64,000 nucleotides of DNA from Nocardioides sp. YIM 152315 (GCF_029210375.1 NZ_JARGER010000043.1:540249-604248), one strand, 5' to 3'. Counted from the first letter of the stretch, positions 8,902 to 17,501 are shown. Program-made: numbers and translations. Notes: generated by a model not told the origin, from the letters alone.

Positions 8902-9788
8902 CAGGTCTCCCCCTCGGGTCCGGCCACCCGTCCGAGCACGAGCGGCATGTTGTCGATCAGTCGGGTGGCGCCGACGCGCGCGGCCACCAGGATCCGGGCC
9001 TCGGTCCCGGCAGGTACGTCGCGGGGCAGGTCGCCCAGGTCGGCATCGGTGATCACCAGGTAGTCGAGGTCGACGAGGTGCTCACGGAGCTCGGAGCGCG
9101 CCTCGCCGAGGGCGACGTCGACGCCGTACCGGGCGTTCTCCCGGGCGGCGATCAGCGCACGGTTCAGCGCGGTGGCCGCCACCCGCTGGTCGGCGTCGAG
9201 GTAGCGGTTGCGGCTGGAGAGCGCCAGGCCGTCGCCCTCACGCACCGTCGGGGCGCCGACGACGTCCACGCCCAGGTCGAGGTCGAGCACCATCCGGCGC
9301 ACCAGCACGAGCTGCTGGTAGTCCTTCTGGCCGAAGACCGCGACGTCGGGACGGACCAGCCCGAAGAGCTTGGCCACGACGGTGAGCACCCCCCGGAAGT
9401 GGCCGGGCCGGATCCGGCCCTCGAGGATCTTCGCCCGCGGGCCGGGCTTGATCGTCACCTGGGGGTTGCCGCCGGGGTAGACCTCCTCGACGCTCGGCGC
9501 GAAGACGGTGTCCACGCCCTCCCGGGCGCAGACCTTCAGGTCGGCGTCGAGCGTGCGGGGGTAGCGGTCGAGGTCCTCGCCCTCGCCGAACTGGAGCGGG
9601 TTCACGAAGACAGAGACGACGACGGGTCCGTCGCCGACGCGCTCCCGGGCGGCCCGGATCAGGCTCGCGTGGCCCTCGTGCAGCGCCCCCATGGTCGGCA
9701 CGAGCCCCACGCGGCGGCCGCTCGCGCGGGCGTCGGCGAGCAGGGTCACCAGCTCGTCCCTGGTGGACGCGAGGGAGGGAGTCGTCAT
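8901..9788 (-). CDS. panC: Pantothenate synthetase (pantoate-beta-alanine ligase)
   Basis: 295 residues. PanC adenylates pantoate with ATP and condenses it with beta-alanine. The nucleotidyltransferase HIGH-type motif is HEGHASLI within GLVPTMGALHEGH; FVNPLQFGEGEDLDRYPRT and the KMSKS-equivalent segment LALSSRNRYL are present, together with RPDVAVFGQKDYQQ. The start MTTPSLASTRDEL is chosen because its ATG overlaps the upstream Rossmann-protein stop as ATGA; longer frames to the left are shadows. It is directly coupled to panD downstream. panB is not in the window. Confidence 0.97.
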   Translation of the reverse strand: MTTPSLASTRDELVTLLADARASGRRVGLVPTMGALHEGHASLIRAARERVGDGPVVVSVFVNPLQFGEGEDLDRYPRTLDADLKVCAREGVDTVFAPSVEEVYPGGNPQVTIKPGPRAKILEGRIRPGHFRGVLTVVAKLFGLVRPDVAVFGQKDYQQLVLVRRMVLDLDLGVDVVGAPTVREGDGLALSSRNRYLDADQRVAATALNRALIAARENARYGVDVALGEARSELREHLVDLDYLVITDADLGDLPRDVPAGTEARILVAARVGATRLIDNMPLVLGRVAGPEGET

Positions 9789-10720
9789 CGGTGGCTGGAC
9801 GTGTGGGCGGCGGCGGCGCGCTCGGCCTCGTCGAGCGCGCGGGTGATCGCGGCGGCGCGGATCGGCAGCACCCGGCCGTCGGTCACGGCCCGGTCGAGGG
9901 TGGCGCGGGCCAACGCGACGTACGACGGGAGCGTGAGCGGGGCGTTGGCGCCGACGTCGGCGAGGTGTGCGCGCACGGTGTTGACGTCGCCGCGGACGAT
10001 CGGGCCGGTCAGCGCCGCGTCGCCGTGCTCGAGCGCGTTGTCGAGCGCGGCGGTCAGCAGCGGGCGGAGGGTGCCGGCCGGGTCGGCGGAGCCGGCGGCC
10101 GCGAGCAGCTCCATCGCCTGGGTCACCAGCGTGACGAGGTGGTTGGCGCCGTGCGCGAGCCCCGCGTGGTAGAGGGTGCGCATCTCCTCGGGCACCCACG
10201 TCGGGCGGCCTCCGAGGTCGGCGACCAGGAACTCGACGAACGCGCGCTCGTCGGGTCCGGCGGTCAGGCCGAAGACGCAGCCGCCCCCGAATCCCCCGGA
10301 GAGGCGGTCGAGGTCCAGCGCGGTGCCGGTGAACGTCATCGCGGGATGCATCGCGGCGACCCGGGCGCCGACGGCTGCCGCGGGGGCGAGCACCTCGAGG
10401 CCGTGCCGACCGGAGGTGTGCACGACGTACTGCCCGGGCCGGATCGCGCCGGCGTCGCTGAGGGTGGTGACGACGTTGCCGAGCATGTCGTCGGGGACCG
10501 TCAGCAGCAGCAGGTCGCAGGCGCGTGCGACGGCGCTCGGCTTCCGCGTCGCGACACCCGGCAGGAGGTCGGCGATGCGGGCACGGGAGGCGTCGGACTC
10601 GCCGGCGGCGGCCACGACGTGGTGGCCCGCGGCGCGGAGGACGGCGGCCAGGACGGCGCCGACGCGACCCGCGCCGACCACGCCCACCCGCAGCCCCGTC
10701 TCCCGGAAGTGGTGCGTCAT
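9785..10720 (-). CDS. Rossmann-like / DUF2520 oxidoreductase family protein
   Basis: 311 residues. The N-terminal NAD(P)-binding fold has VGVVGAGRVGAVLAAVL (GAGRVG, residues 16-21) and a VVHTSGRHGLEVL loop. The C-terminal all-helical DUF2520 domain includes TLYHAGLAHGANHLVTLV and ALTGPIVRGDVNTVRAHL. This family regularly precedes panC in actinobacteria and resembles pyrroline-5-carboxylate and ketopantoate reductases. Ketopantoate reduction in pantothenate synthesis is therefore a reasonable inference, but no residue seen here proves it. It is the first gene of the pan/nad/coaX run; the 179-bp upstream spacer should carry the promoter. Confidence 0.82.
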   Translation of the reverse strand: MTHHFRETGLRVGVVGAGRVGAVLAAVLRAAGHHVVAAAGESDASRARIADLLPGVATRKPSAVARACDLLLLTVPDDMLGNVVTTLSDAGAIRPGQYVVHTSGRHGLEVLAPAAAVGARVAAMHPAMTFTGTALDLDRLSGGFGGGCVFGLTAGPDERAFVEFLVADLGGRPTWVPEEMRTLYHAGLAHGANHLVTLVTQAMELLAAAGSADPAGTLRPLLTAALDNALEHGDAALTGPIVRGDVNTVRAHLADVGANAPLTLPSYVALARATLDRAVTDGRVLPIRAAAITRALDEAERAAAAHTSSHR

Positions 10721-10864
10721 GACGAACCTCTCGTTCCAGTCCCTCCGACCACCCGCGGGACCGAGGTCCGTGCGGGCCGGTGTGGGTACCGGACGTTGTT
10801 CTCGATCCAGGTGGATCCTGACGCTGCGAGGGTACGCCGCGGGCGACGCCCCTCACACGGGAGC

Positions 10865-10890
10865 GCGCCGTGGGGTGGGTCACACGGCGC
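10865..10890. terminator. Hairpin downstream of the LicD-methyltransferase gene
   Basis: Perfect 8-bp stem GCGCCGTG / CACGGCGC with a 10-nt G/T-rich loop, placed just beyond the stop of the minus-strand gene at 10900. There is no U-tract, as usual in actinobacteria, so termination is inferred from position and stem only. Confidence 0.45.
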
Positions 10891-10899
10891 CGCGGCGAG

Positions 10900-12600
10900 T
10901 CAGGGTCGGCGGGCGATCACCCGGCAGAGCACGGGGTCCTCCTCGCCCCACGGAGCGAGACCATCGGACTCGACCTCGTAGAGGAGCTCCCAGCCGCGCC
11001 GGCGCAGGTCGGCGACGAAGGCCTCGGCGTCCTGGTAGCGGCGGTAGTGCTTGGGGTGGGCCTTCTGGCGGTGCGCGTCCTTGTCGGTGCGGAACTCGGC
11101 GGCGAGGAGGTCGCCGGGCCTCGCCGTGTCGCCCAGCACGTCGAGCAGCGTCTCCTGCACGTCCTCGGTGATCGCGTGCAGCACGAAGCGGGTGTAGTGG
11201 ACGACCGGACCGGCGCCGTCCCCGCCGCGCGTGGCATCGAGCACCGCGGCCAGCCGCTCGGCGTCGCCGAGGTCGCAGACCTCGAACGTCACCCGCTCGC
11301 CGAGTCCCGCGCCCAGGGCGCGGTCGCGGGCGTGCGCGACGCCCACGTCGGAGCGGTCCAGGCCGACCACCGTGCGGCCGACGGAGCCGAAGTGGAAGGA
11401 GTCGCGGCCGTCGCCGCAGCCGATGTCGACGACCGTGCCCGCCGTGTCGTGACGGTCCTGCACGAACTGCGCGAACGACGACCCCTCGGTGTGGCCGTTG
11501 TGCGCGTAGTAGTCGGCCCAGTAGACCGTCGTCCGCTGGGCGGGCGTGAGCTGACCGCTGACGTCCTCGCCGCGACGCTCGATCTTCCAGTCGAACCCGG
11601 TCTTCGGCCGCCGCCAGTCGTCGCCGTAGATCGCGGCGAGCAGCTCCTCCGAGCGCACCGGCACGAGCGCCCGGCCCCCGGAGAAGTCGATCTCCCGGCT
11701 GCCCTGCCACTCGCCCGTGACGGGCGTGGTCCCGGTGTAGCCGAAGGGGTGCTGCAGCTCGCCGTCGGCGTCGACGTAGGTGTGGAAGATGTCGATCCGG
11801 TTCTTCGACCTGGCCGCGTCGACGACGTGCAGGCAGGAGCTCATCGCCTCGACGCGGTAGCCGCGGTCGATCAGCGTCCGCGCGACGGACACGAGCTCCG
11901 CGGCGGCGGCCGGACCGGACCGCTCGCGTGAGACGTAGGCGACGTCGAAGTCGTTGTCGTGGCCGATGTAGTCGCCCTCGCGGATCGCGCCGAGCAGCGT
12001 GCCGAAGGTCAGGAACAGGTCGTGTCCGTGCTCCTCCCGCAGGATCGTGCGGACGGTGGTGTAGAGGTCCATGACCGCGGCCTGCCACTCGGTGTCCAGC
12101 TGCTTGGAGAGCTGGACCGTGCCGGTGCGTCCCAGCACCCACCCCGAGCCCAGCCGCTCCTGCAGCAGCTCCGGGTCGTGCTCGCCGCTGCGCGGTGCCT
12201 TGACGAACATGCCGTGTCCGTGGATCGGCAGCGGCCGGCCGTCGACCTCGACCCGCAGCCGCGAGCCGCGGTTGGCGTAGGTCCAGAGGCCGTGGATCTT
12301 GAACGAGAACGTGCGGATCTGGGCCCGGCTGTTGCGACGGTCGCCACGGGGTGACCGGATCGAGGGAGTCCGGCCGCGCTTCCTCGCCGACGTCTGGGAC
12401 ATGGCTCCGTCGGCGGTGGCGTACGTCGAGGTCACCCGGATCGGCCCGAGGAAGAGGTCGACGCGCGTCGGTGCCGCGTCGGCCGGCACGGACACCCAGC
12501 CGAGCACCTGCTCGCGGGAGAACTCCTCGACCATCCCGACGGCGGAGGTCGGGGCCGGCTGGCCGGTCGCGCGGCGTACACGCCGGAGCAGGTCACGCAT
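10900..12600 (-). CDS. LicD-family nucleotidyl/phosphotransferase fused to a SAM methyltransferase
   Basis: 566 residues in three parts. Residues about 20-140 form a beta-rich N-terminal region seen in polymer-decorating enzymes. Residues about 175-345 are a LicD/fukutin-type domain: TFGTLLGAIREGDYIGHDND with the acidic HDNDFD cluster at 214-219, and RIDIFHTY. LicD proteins transfer phosphocholine or similar groups from a CDP-linked donor to teichoic acid or glycan. Residues about 385-500 are a class I methyltransferase (VDIGCGDGRD at 391-400; VGLDRSDVGVAHARD). The ATG at 12600 overlaps the upstream sulfotransferase stop by 8 bases. It probably adds and methylates a substituent on the surface polymer made by this locus. 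The exact group transferred is unknown. Confidence 0.8.
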   Translation of the reverse strand: MRDLLRRVRRATGQPAPTSAVGMVEEFSREQVLGWVSVPADAAPTRVDLFLGPIRVTSTYATADGAMSQTSARKRGRTPSIRSPRGDRRNSRAQIRTFSFKIHGLWTYANRGSRLRVEVDGRPLPIHGHGMFVKAPRSGEHDPELLQERLGSGWVLGRTGTVQLSKQLDTEWQAAVMDLYTTVRTILREEHGHDLFLTFGTLLGAIREGDYIGHDNDFDVAYVSRERSGPAAAAELVSVARTLIDRGYRVEAMSSCLHVVDAARSKNRIDIFHTYVDADGELQHPFGYTGTTPVTGEWQGSREIDFSGGRALVPVRSEELLAAIYGDDWRRPKTGFDWKIERRGEDVSGQLTPAQRTTVYWADYYAHNGHTEGSSFAQFVQDRHDTAGTVVDIGCGDGRDSFHFGSVGRTVVGLDRSDVGVAHARDRALGAGLGERVTFEVCDLGDAERLAAVLDATRGGDGAGPVVHYTRFVLHAITEDVQETLLDVLGDTARPGDLLAAEFRTDKDAHRQKAHPKHYRRYQDAEAFVADLRRRGWELLYEVESDGLAPWGEEDPVLCRVIARRP

Positions 12601-13693
12601 CTCGGGTCTCCTCGTCGGTCTGTCCGGGGGGTGCGCCCGCCGGTTCGGGCAGCCGCTCGACCGTGGTCTGCACGAGCGCCCGCACGGCGACGGCAACCGC
12701 GGCCTGCGGCAGCGCGGGTGGTACGTCGACGGGCCCGACCGGCAGCGGCTCGCGGGTGAGCAGGGCGTCGGCGTCGCCGACCACGCGGACCGGCGCGTCC
12801 CGGACCGCATGCGCCCGCGACGCATTGATCGTGCGCACCTGCTGGGCCGCCCACTCGGGGAACGGCGGGACGGCCGGCGCCGCCCGCGGCAGGTCGTCGC
12901 CCTGCAGCTGGCGCACGAGGCCGCCCTTGATCCACGGCCTGCGCCGGCTGCGGTCGACGCCGAGAGCGTCGAAGGCCAGGTGGGCCGCCCGGACCAGCTC
13001 GACCTCGGCCCACGACAGGCTCGGGTTCGACCGCGACGGGTCCGGCGCCAGCACGCCGTCGGGCAGCCCGAGGAGTCGCTCGAACGTGCGGGGCAGCAGC
13101 TCCCGGTCGATGCCGTCGTTGACGATCAGCGTCACGCGCTCGGGCCCGACCACGTCGGTCCAGTCGCCCAGCAGCCGGTGCACGTCGTGGGCGCGCCAGA
13201 CGTTCTCCCACTCGTAGCCGCCGGACTCGGCGCCCGCGGGATCGAGGACGACCCGCAGCCACTCCTCCCACGACAGCGTGACGCCCGACTTGACCCGCTC
13301 CTGCCACTGCGAGGGCAGGTAGGAGTCGAACCTGCGCACCACGGCGACCACGTGCACGCGCGCGCCGCCCAGGTCGTCGACGATCCGGCGACGCTGCTCC
13401 TCGGTCGCGCGTCCGAAGTCCTCGCTGGAGATGCAGACCCGCTGGTCACCGGCGGCGGCGACCTCGGCGGCCAGGCGCTTCCAGTGCTTCATCGGCGGTC
13501 GCGCGGTGCTGCGCCCGAGGCCGATCGACCGGCCCGCGAGACGAGGGCGACGACCGGAGCCGGCGTAGTGGACGCCGTGCGCCGCGAGCTCACCGCGGGC
13601 CTCGTGGAAGGCGACCTGCACCGCCGTGCTGCCCGTCTTGTGCGGGCCGATGTGGACCAGGCGGGTGCCCTCGGGCAACAGCAGGTCACCCAT
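12593..13693 (-). CDS. Sulfotransferase family protein (tandem copy 1)
   Basis: 366 residues. The 5'-phosphosulfate loop is HIGPHKTGSTAVQVAF (residues about 13-28) and the 3'-phosphate-binding region VVAVVRRFDSYLPSQWQERV contains the expected Arg and Ser. These are the two PAPS-binding elements of sulfotransferases, so it most likely moves sulfate from PAPS to a glycan or polyol. The ATG at 13693 overlaps the next gene's stop by 8 bases, as does its own stop with the LicD gene. It is a close paralogue of 13686-14795: most of the length aligns without large gaps, and stretches are nearly identical at DNA level (for example near 12665-12725 and 13755-13805). Tandem duplication followed by divergence is the simplest explanation. 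Confidence 0.82.
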   Translation of the reverse strand: MGDLLLPEGTRLVHIGPHKTGSTAVQVAFHEARGELAAHGVHYAGSGRRPRLAGRSIGLGRSTARPPMKHWKRLAAEVAAAGDQRVCISSEDFGRATEEQRRRIVDDLGGARVHVVAVVRRFDSYLPSQWQERVKSGVTLSWEEWLRVVLDPAGAESGGYEWENVWRAHDVHRLLGDWTDVVGPERVTLIVNDGIDRELLPRTFERLLGLPDGVLAPDPSRSNPSLSWAEVELVRAAHLAFDALGVDRSRRRPWIKGGLVRQLQGDDLPRAAPAVPPFPEWAAQQVRTINASRAHAVRDAPVRVVGDADALLTREPLPVGPVDVPPALPQAAVAVAVRALVQTTVERLPEPAGAPPGQTDEETRDA

Positions 13694-14795
13694 CCCGTCG
13701 CCCCTCCTCGACCGGCGGCGCGGACCGCAGGTCGGGCACCCGCTCGACCGTGGCCTGCACGAGCGCCCGCACGGCCACGGCAACCGCGGCCTGCGGCAGC
13801 GCGGGGGGTACGTCGACGGGACCGACCGCCAGCGGCTCGCGGGTCAGCAGCGCGTCTGCGTCGCCCACGACCCGGACCGCGGAGTCGCGGACGGCCCGCG
13901 CCCGGTCGGCGCCGATCTGCCGCACCTGCTCGGCCGCCCAGTCGGGGAACGGCGGCGTCGTGGGTGTCGCCCGCGGCAGGTCGACCCCCTGCAGGTGGCG
14001 CACCAGGCCGGCGGCCGCCCACGGGTCGCGGTCGCGCCGGTCGACACCGAGGTCCTCGAACGCGCGGTGGGTCGCCCGCACCAGCTCGACCTCCGCCCAC
14101 GACAGGCTGGGGTTCGACTGCGACGGATCCGGGACGAGCAGGCCGTCGGGGAGGCCCAGCAGCCGCTCGAACGTGCGCGGCAACAGGGACCGGTCCGCGC
14201 CGTCGTTGACGATCAGCGTCACGCGCTCGGCGCCGACCACCTCGGTCCAGTTGCGCAGCAGGCGGCCGACGTCGTGGGCCCGCCAGACGTTCATCCGCTC
14301 GTAGTGGCGCTGGTCGGCGTCGCGGTCGAGGACGATGCGCAGCCAGTCCTCCCACGAGAGCGTGACACCGGCCTTGACCCGCTCCTGCCACTGCGAGGGC
14401 AGGTAGGAGTCGAGACGACGGGCCACGGCCACGACGTGCACGCGCTCGCCGCCCAGGTCGTCCACGATCCGCTGGCGCTGCTCCCTGGTGGCGCGGCCGA
14501 AGTCCTCGTTGGAGATGCAGACCCGCTGGTCGCCGGCGGCCGCGACCTCCGCGACCAGGTCGTCCCAGTGCCGGACCGGCGGGCGCTCCACTCCGTACTT
14601 CTTGCCGGCGAGGCCGATCGACCAGCCGGCCAGGCGGGGACGGCGCCCGGAGCCGGCGTAGTGGACGCCGTGTGCGGCCAGCTGTTCGCGCGCATCGTGG
14701 AAGGCGACCTGCACCGCCGTACTGCCCGTCTTGTGCGGGCCGATGTGGACGAGACGGGTGCCCGCGGGCAGCAGCAGGTCGGCGTCAACGCTCAC
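13686..14795 (-). CDS. Sulfotransferase family protein (tandem copy 2)
   Basis: 369 residues, paralogue of the downstream gene. It has the same PAPS 5'-loop, HIGPHKTGSTAVQVAF, and the 3'-phosphate segment VVAVARRLDSYLPSQWQERV. Insertions and substitutions relative to copy 1 concentrate around residues 55-75 (LAGKKYGVERPPV) and 155-165, which may change acceptor choice. The start is GTG at 14795, with GGGAGG eight bases upstream; an in-frame GTG slightly further upstream overlaps that ribosome binding site and is less likely. It is the first gene of a minus-strand unit (copy 2, copy 1, LicD-methyltransferase) that diverges from the CDP-ribitol synthase-like gene. Acceptor unknown. Confidence 0.82.
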   Translation of the reverse strand: MSVDADLLLPAGTRLVHIGPHKTGSTAVQVAFHDAREQLAAHGVHYAGSGRRPRLAGWSIGLAGKKYGVERPPVRHWDDLVAEVAAAGDQRVCISNEDFGRATREQRQRIVDDLGGERVHVVAVARRLDSYLPSQWQERVKAGVTLSWEDWLRIVLDRDADQRHYERMNVWRAHDVGRLLRNWTEVVGAERVTLIVNDGADRSLLPRTFERLLGLPDGLLVPDPSQSNPSLSWAEVELVRATHRAFEDLGVDRRDRDPWAAAGLVRHLQGVDLPRATPTTPPFPDWAAEQVRQIGADRARAVRDSAVRVVGDADALLTREPLAVGPVDVPPALPQAAVAVAVRALVQATVERVPDLRSAPPVEEGRRDG

Positions 14796-14933
14796 GTGCC
14801 ACACCTCCCGGGCGTCCGTCCGACGGTGCCGCGTCGCCCCGTTCAGTCCGGGTGGCACTGTAACGGAGGTGGGCGCTCCCGCCCGCACGGGCACCACGGC
14901 CTCGGCGGTGGTCCGTCTGCGACACTGTGCGGC

Positions 14934-16361
14934 ATGGATTCGAGCAGTCAGCGCCGCGTCGCCGTCCTCCTCGCGGGGGGCGTCGGAGCCCGCATCGGGC
15001 TCGAGATCCCCAAGCAGCTGCTCAAGGTCGCGGGCCGCACGATCCTCGAGCACTCGCTGATCGCGCTGCACGAGCACCCGATGGTCGACGAGATCCTGAT
15101 CATGATGGCACCGGGGCACCTCGACGCCGTCCGGGCGATCGTCGCCGCCGGCGGCTACGACAAGGTCGGCCAGATCCTCGAGGGCGGCGAGACCCGCAAC
15201 GACACCACGCTGCGGGCCCTCGACGCGCTCGGCGACGAGGAGTGCCACGTGCTCTTCCACGACGCCGTCCGTCCGTTCGTGTCGGCCCGGATCATCGAGG
15301 AGTGCTTCGAGGCGCTCCAGAGCCACCCGGCCGTGGACGTCGCCATCCCGTCGGCCGACACGATCATCGAGGTCGGGGGCGAGAACACGATCCGCGAGAT
15401 CCCCCCGCGCGCCGCCCTCCGGCGCGGTCAGACGCCGCAGGCCTTCCGCTCCGGGGTGATCAGGGCGGCGTACGTCGAGGCCGGCAAGGACCCGAACTTC
15501 GTCGCGACCGACGACTGCACGGTGGTGCTGCGCTACCTGCCCGACGAGCCCATCTGGGTGGTCACCGGCGACGACCGCAACATGAAGGTCACCGAGCCGA
15601 TCGACGTCTACCTCGCCGACAAGCTCTTCCAGCTCAACAGCTTCGACCTGCCGGCGCCGAGCACGGAGGTCGAGTACCGCGCCGCGCTGGCCGGGAAGAC
15701 GATGGTCGTCTTCGGCGGCAGCTACGGCATCGGCGCCGACATCGCCGAGCTCGCCGGCAAGCTCGGCGCGGAGGTCTTCTCCTTCAGCCGGTCGAGCACC
15801 GGCACCCACGTGGAGCGCCGCGCCGACATCGCCGAGGCGGCCAAGCAGGTCGTCGCGAGGACCGGACGCGTCGACTACGTCGTCAACACCGCAGGGGTGC
15901 TGCCCCGCGGCGAGCTCGTCGAGACGAGCGAGGAGACCATCTACAACGCCACCGAGGTCAACTACCTGGCGCCGGTCTTCATCGCCCAGGTCTTCCACCC
16001 GCTGCTGCGCGAGACCTCCGGGTCGCTGCTGCTCTTCACGTCGAGCTCCTACACCCGGGGCCGCAGCGGCTACAGCCTCTACTCCTCGGCGAAGGCCGCG
16101 ACCGTCAACCTCACCCAGGCGCTCGCCGACGAGTGGGCCCGCGACGGCGTCCGCGTCAACTGCATCAACCCCGAGCGCACCGCGACGCCGATGCGCACCA
16201 AGGCCTTCGGCCAGGAGCCGCCCGGGTCGCTGCTCGACTCGCAGACCGTCGCGCAGACCTCGCTCGACGTGCTGCTGAGCCCGCAGACCGGCCACGTCTA
16301 CGACGTCCGCAAGGACGACCCCCTCGCCGCCGCAGCCGCCGAGATCACCGGCGTCGGCTGA
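14934..16361 (+). CDS. Bifunctional CDP-ribitol pyrophosphorylase / ribulose-5-phosphate reductase-like protein
   Basis: 475 residues, a fusion. Residues 1-240 are an IspD/TarI-type cytidylyltransferase: VLLAGGVGARIGLEIPKQLL (CTP loop, PKQ at 26-28), HDAVRPF (109-115), and a late DRNMKVTEPID. Residues 255-475 are a short-chain dehydrogenase: VVFGGSYGIG (259-267), VNTAGVLPRGE, and YSLYSSAKAA with the catalytic Tyr and Lys. This order matches Haemophilus Acs1/Bcs1, which reduces ribulose 5-phosphate and activates ribitol 5-phosphate as CDP-ribitol. The product would feed the TagF/TarL-like polymerases at 18530-24947. No good ribosome binding site precedes the ATG at 14934, so a leaderless start is possible. 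A role in isoprenoid synthesis as IspD is less likely because of the fused reductase and the context. Confidence 0.85.
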   Translation: MDSSSQRRVAVLLAGGVGARIGLEIPKQLLKVAGRTILEHSLIALHEHPMVDEILIMMAPGHLDAVRAIVAAGGYDKVGQILEGGETRNDTTLRALDALGDEECHVLFHDAVRPFVSARIIEECFEALQSHPAVDVAIPSADTIIEVGGENTIREIPPRAALRRGQTPQAFRSGVIRAAYVEAGKDPNFVATDDCTVVLRYLPDEPIWVVTGDDRNMKVTEPIDVYLADKLFQLNSFDLPAPSTEVEYRAALAGKTMVVFGGSYGIGADIAELAGKLGAEVFSFSRSSTGTHVERRADIAEAAKQVVARTGRVDYVVNTAGVLPRGELVETSEETIYNATEVNYLAPVFIAQVFHPLLRETSGSLLLFTSSSYTRGRSGYSLYSSAKAATVNLTQALADEWARDGVRVNCINPERTATPMRTKAFGQEPPGSLLDSQTVAQTSLDVLLSPQTGHVYDVRKDDPLAAAAAEITGVG

Positions 16362-16390
16362 GCCGGCTCGACCGCCCGCGAGAAGGATCG

Positions 16391-17311
16391 ATGAACCCCG
16401 AACGACTCCACCCCAACGCCGTGCAGAACCGCCGCCTCCGGCGGCTCGCGGCGCTGGAGAAGGCGCCCCACCGGGTGCCCGTCAACTTCTCGATCGTCGG
16501 CGTGCAGAAGGCCGCGACGAGCACGGTCTACATGATGCTGGCGGCCCACAAGTCCATCGCGCGCGGACCCGAGAAGGAGATGCGCCTCTTCATGATGGAG
16601 CAGGTCGACTGGGACGACCCGGACTACTCCGACTACGTGCGCCCGGCACGGAGCACGCAGCAGACGATGGCCGGCGACGCGACGCCGGAGTACCTCTTCT
16701 GGCCGCACGCTCTGGATCGGATGCACCGCTACGACGCCGACCTGCCGCTGATCGCGACCTTCCGCGACCCGGTCGAGCGGGCGTTCTCGCAGTGGTCGAT
16801 GCAGCGTTCTCGGGACGCCGACTTCCCCGACGTACCGCAGACCATCGAGCGGTGGGCCGACCCGCGGCTCCCGGACCGGATCCCCGACGGGGTCAGCCCC
16901 TACGAGCTGCGCCGGCGCTCGCTCTACACCCGCGGTCTCTACGGCCAGCAGCTCGAGCGCGGCCTCCGCCTCTTCCCTCGCGAGCAGTGGTTGCTGCTCG
17001 ACCTGCGTGAGATCGCGACCGACCCCGAGGGCGTCCTCGACCGCGTGACCGACCACCTCTCGCTGCCGCGCTTCGAGAAGTACCCCGAGCGGCTGCACCG
17101 CAACCAGACGCCCACCAGCAACGAGGGCGCGGCGCCGAGCGTCGAGCACGTCCAGCGGCTCGTGGACGTCTACGCCGACGATCTCTCCCGCTTCGCCGAG
17201 CTCTCCGGGCTCGACCTCAGCGGCTGGTCGACGGTGAAGGTGCTCGAGGGCACGCTGTCGGTCTCCGACTTCCGCGACAAGCTCGTCGGCAAGCTGGGAC
17301 TGCAGAGCTAG
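16391..17311 (+). CDS. Sulfotransferase (heparan-sulfate sulfotransferase-like)
   Basis: 306 residues. FSIVGVQKAATSTVYMML (residues about 33-50) is the 5'-phosphosulfate-binding loop, and LIATFRDPVERAFSQWSMQR is a textbook 3'-phosphate-binding motif of the Sulfotransfer_1 group (R-D-P-V-E-R-A-S-Q pattern). Length is normal for the family and no transmembrane segment is seen, so it is a cytoplasmic bacterial form. AGAAGGATCG precedes the ATG at 16391, 29 bp after the CDP-ribitol synthase-like gene on the same strand, so the two are probably co-transcribed. This links sulfation directly to the ribitol pathway. Acceptor unknown. Confidence 0.85.
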   Translation: MNPERLHPNAVQNRRLRRLAALEKAPHRVPVNFSIVGVQKAATSTVYMMLAAHKSIARGPEKEMRLFMMEQVDWDDPDYSDYVRPARSTQQTMAGDATPEYLFWPHALDRMHRYDADLPLIATFRDPVERAFSQWSMQRSRDADFPDVPQTIERWADPRLPDRIPDGVSPYELRRRSLYTRGLYGQQLERGLRLFPREQWLLLDLREIATDPEGVLDRVTDHLSLPRFEKYPERLHRNQTPTSNEGAAPSVEHVQRLVDVYADDLSRFAELSGLDLSGWSTVKVLEGTLSVSDFRDKLVGKLGLQS

Positions 17312-17359
17312 CGGCCGAGGGCGGCTCCTGTGGCTTGGCCGCCGTCCGGCCCGCCGGGG

Positions 17360-17445
17360 TTTCATCAAGGGATGACGGTCAAGCTGCGCTTCCCACGGTG
17401 AGTTCAGGCAGGGAGGTGCGGCTTCGACCTCATCCCTTGATGAAA
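17360..17445. repeat. 16-bp perfect inverted repeat between convergent genes
   Basis: TTTCATCAAGGGATGA at 17360-17375 is exactly mirrored at 17430-17445, with a 54-bp spacer. It lies between the convergent sulfotransferase genes and may act as a bidirectional terminator or be the remains of a small mobile element. There is no open frame in the spacer. Confidence 0.75.
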
Positions 17446-17450
17446 CCGCA

Positions 17451-17501
17451 GCCCCGCAGCCGCCTCAGCCCCGCAGCCGCCTCAGCCCCGCAGCCGCCTC
17501 A
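17451..17501. repeat. Three 17-bp tandem repeats
   Basis: The unit GCCCCGCAGCCGCCTCA occurs three times in a row (17451-17467, 17468-17484, 17485-17501). The third copy contains the stop codon (17499-17501) of the minus-strand sulfotransferase. Copy number could vary by slippage without altering the protein. Confidence 0.85.

Noticed and set aside
14934..15660. Isoprenoid gene ispD
   Set aside because: The cytidylyltransferase is fused to an SDR and lies among TagF-like genes, favouring CDP-ribitol synthesis.
13686..16295. 869-codon minus-strand frame joining the second sulfotransferase to sequence upstream
   Set aside because: Only the part up to the GTG at 14795 is coding; the rest is antisense to the CDP-ribitol synthase-like gene.
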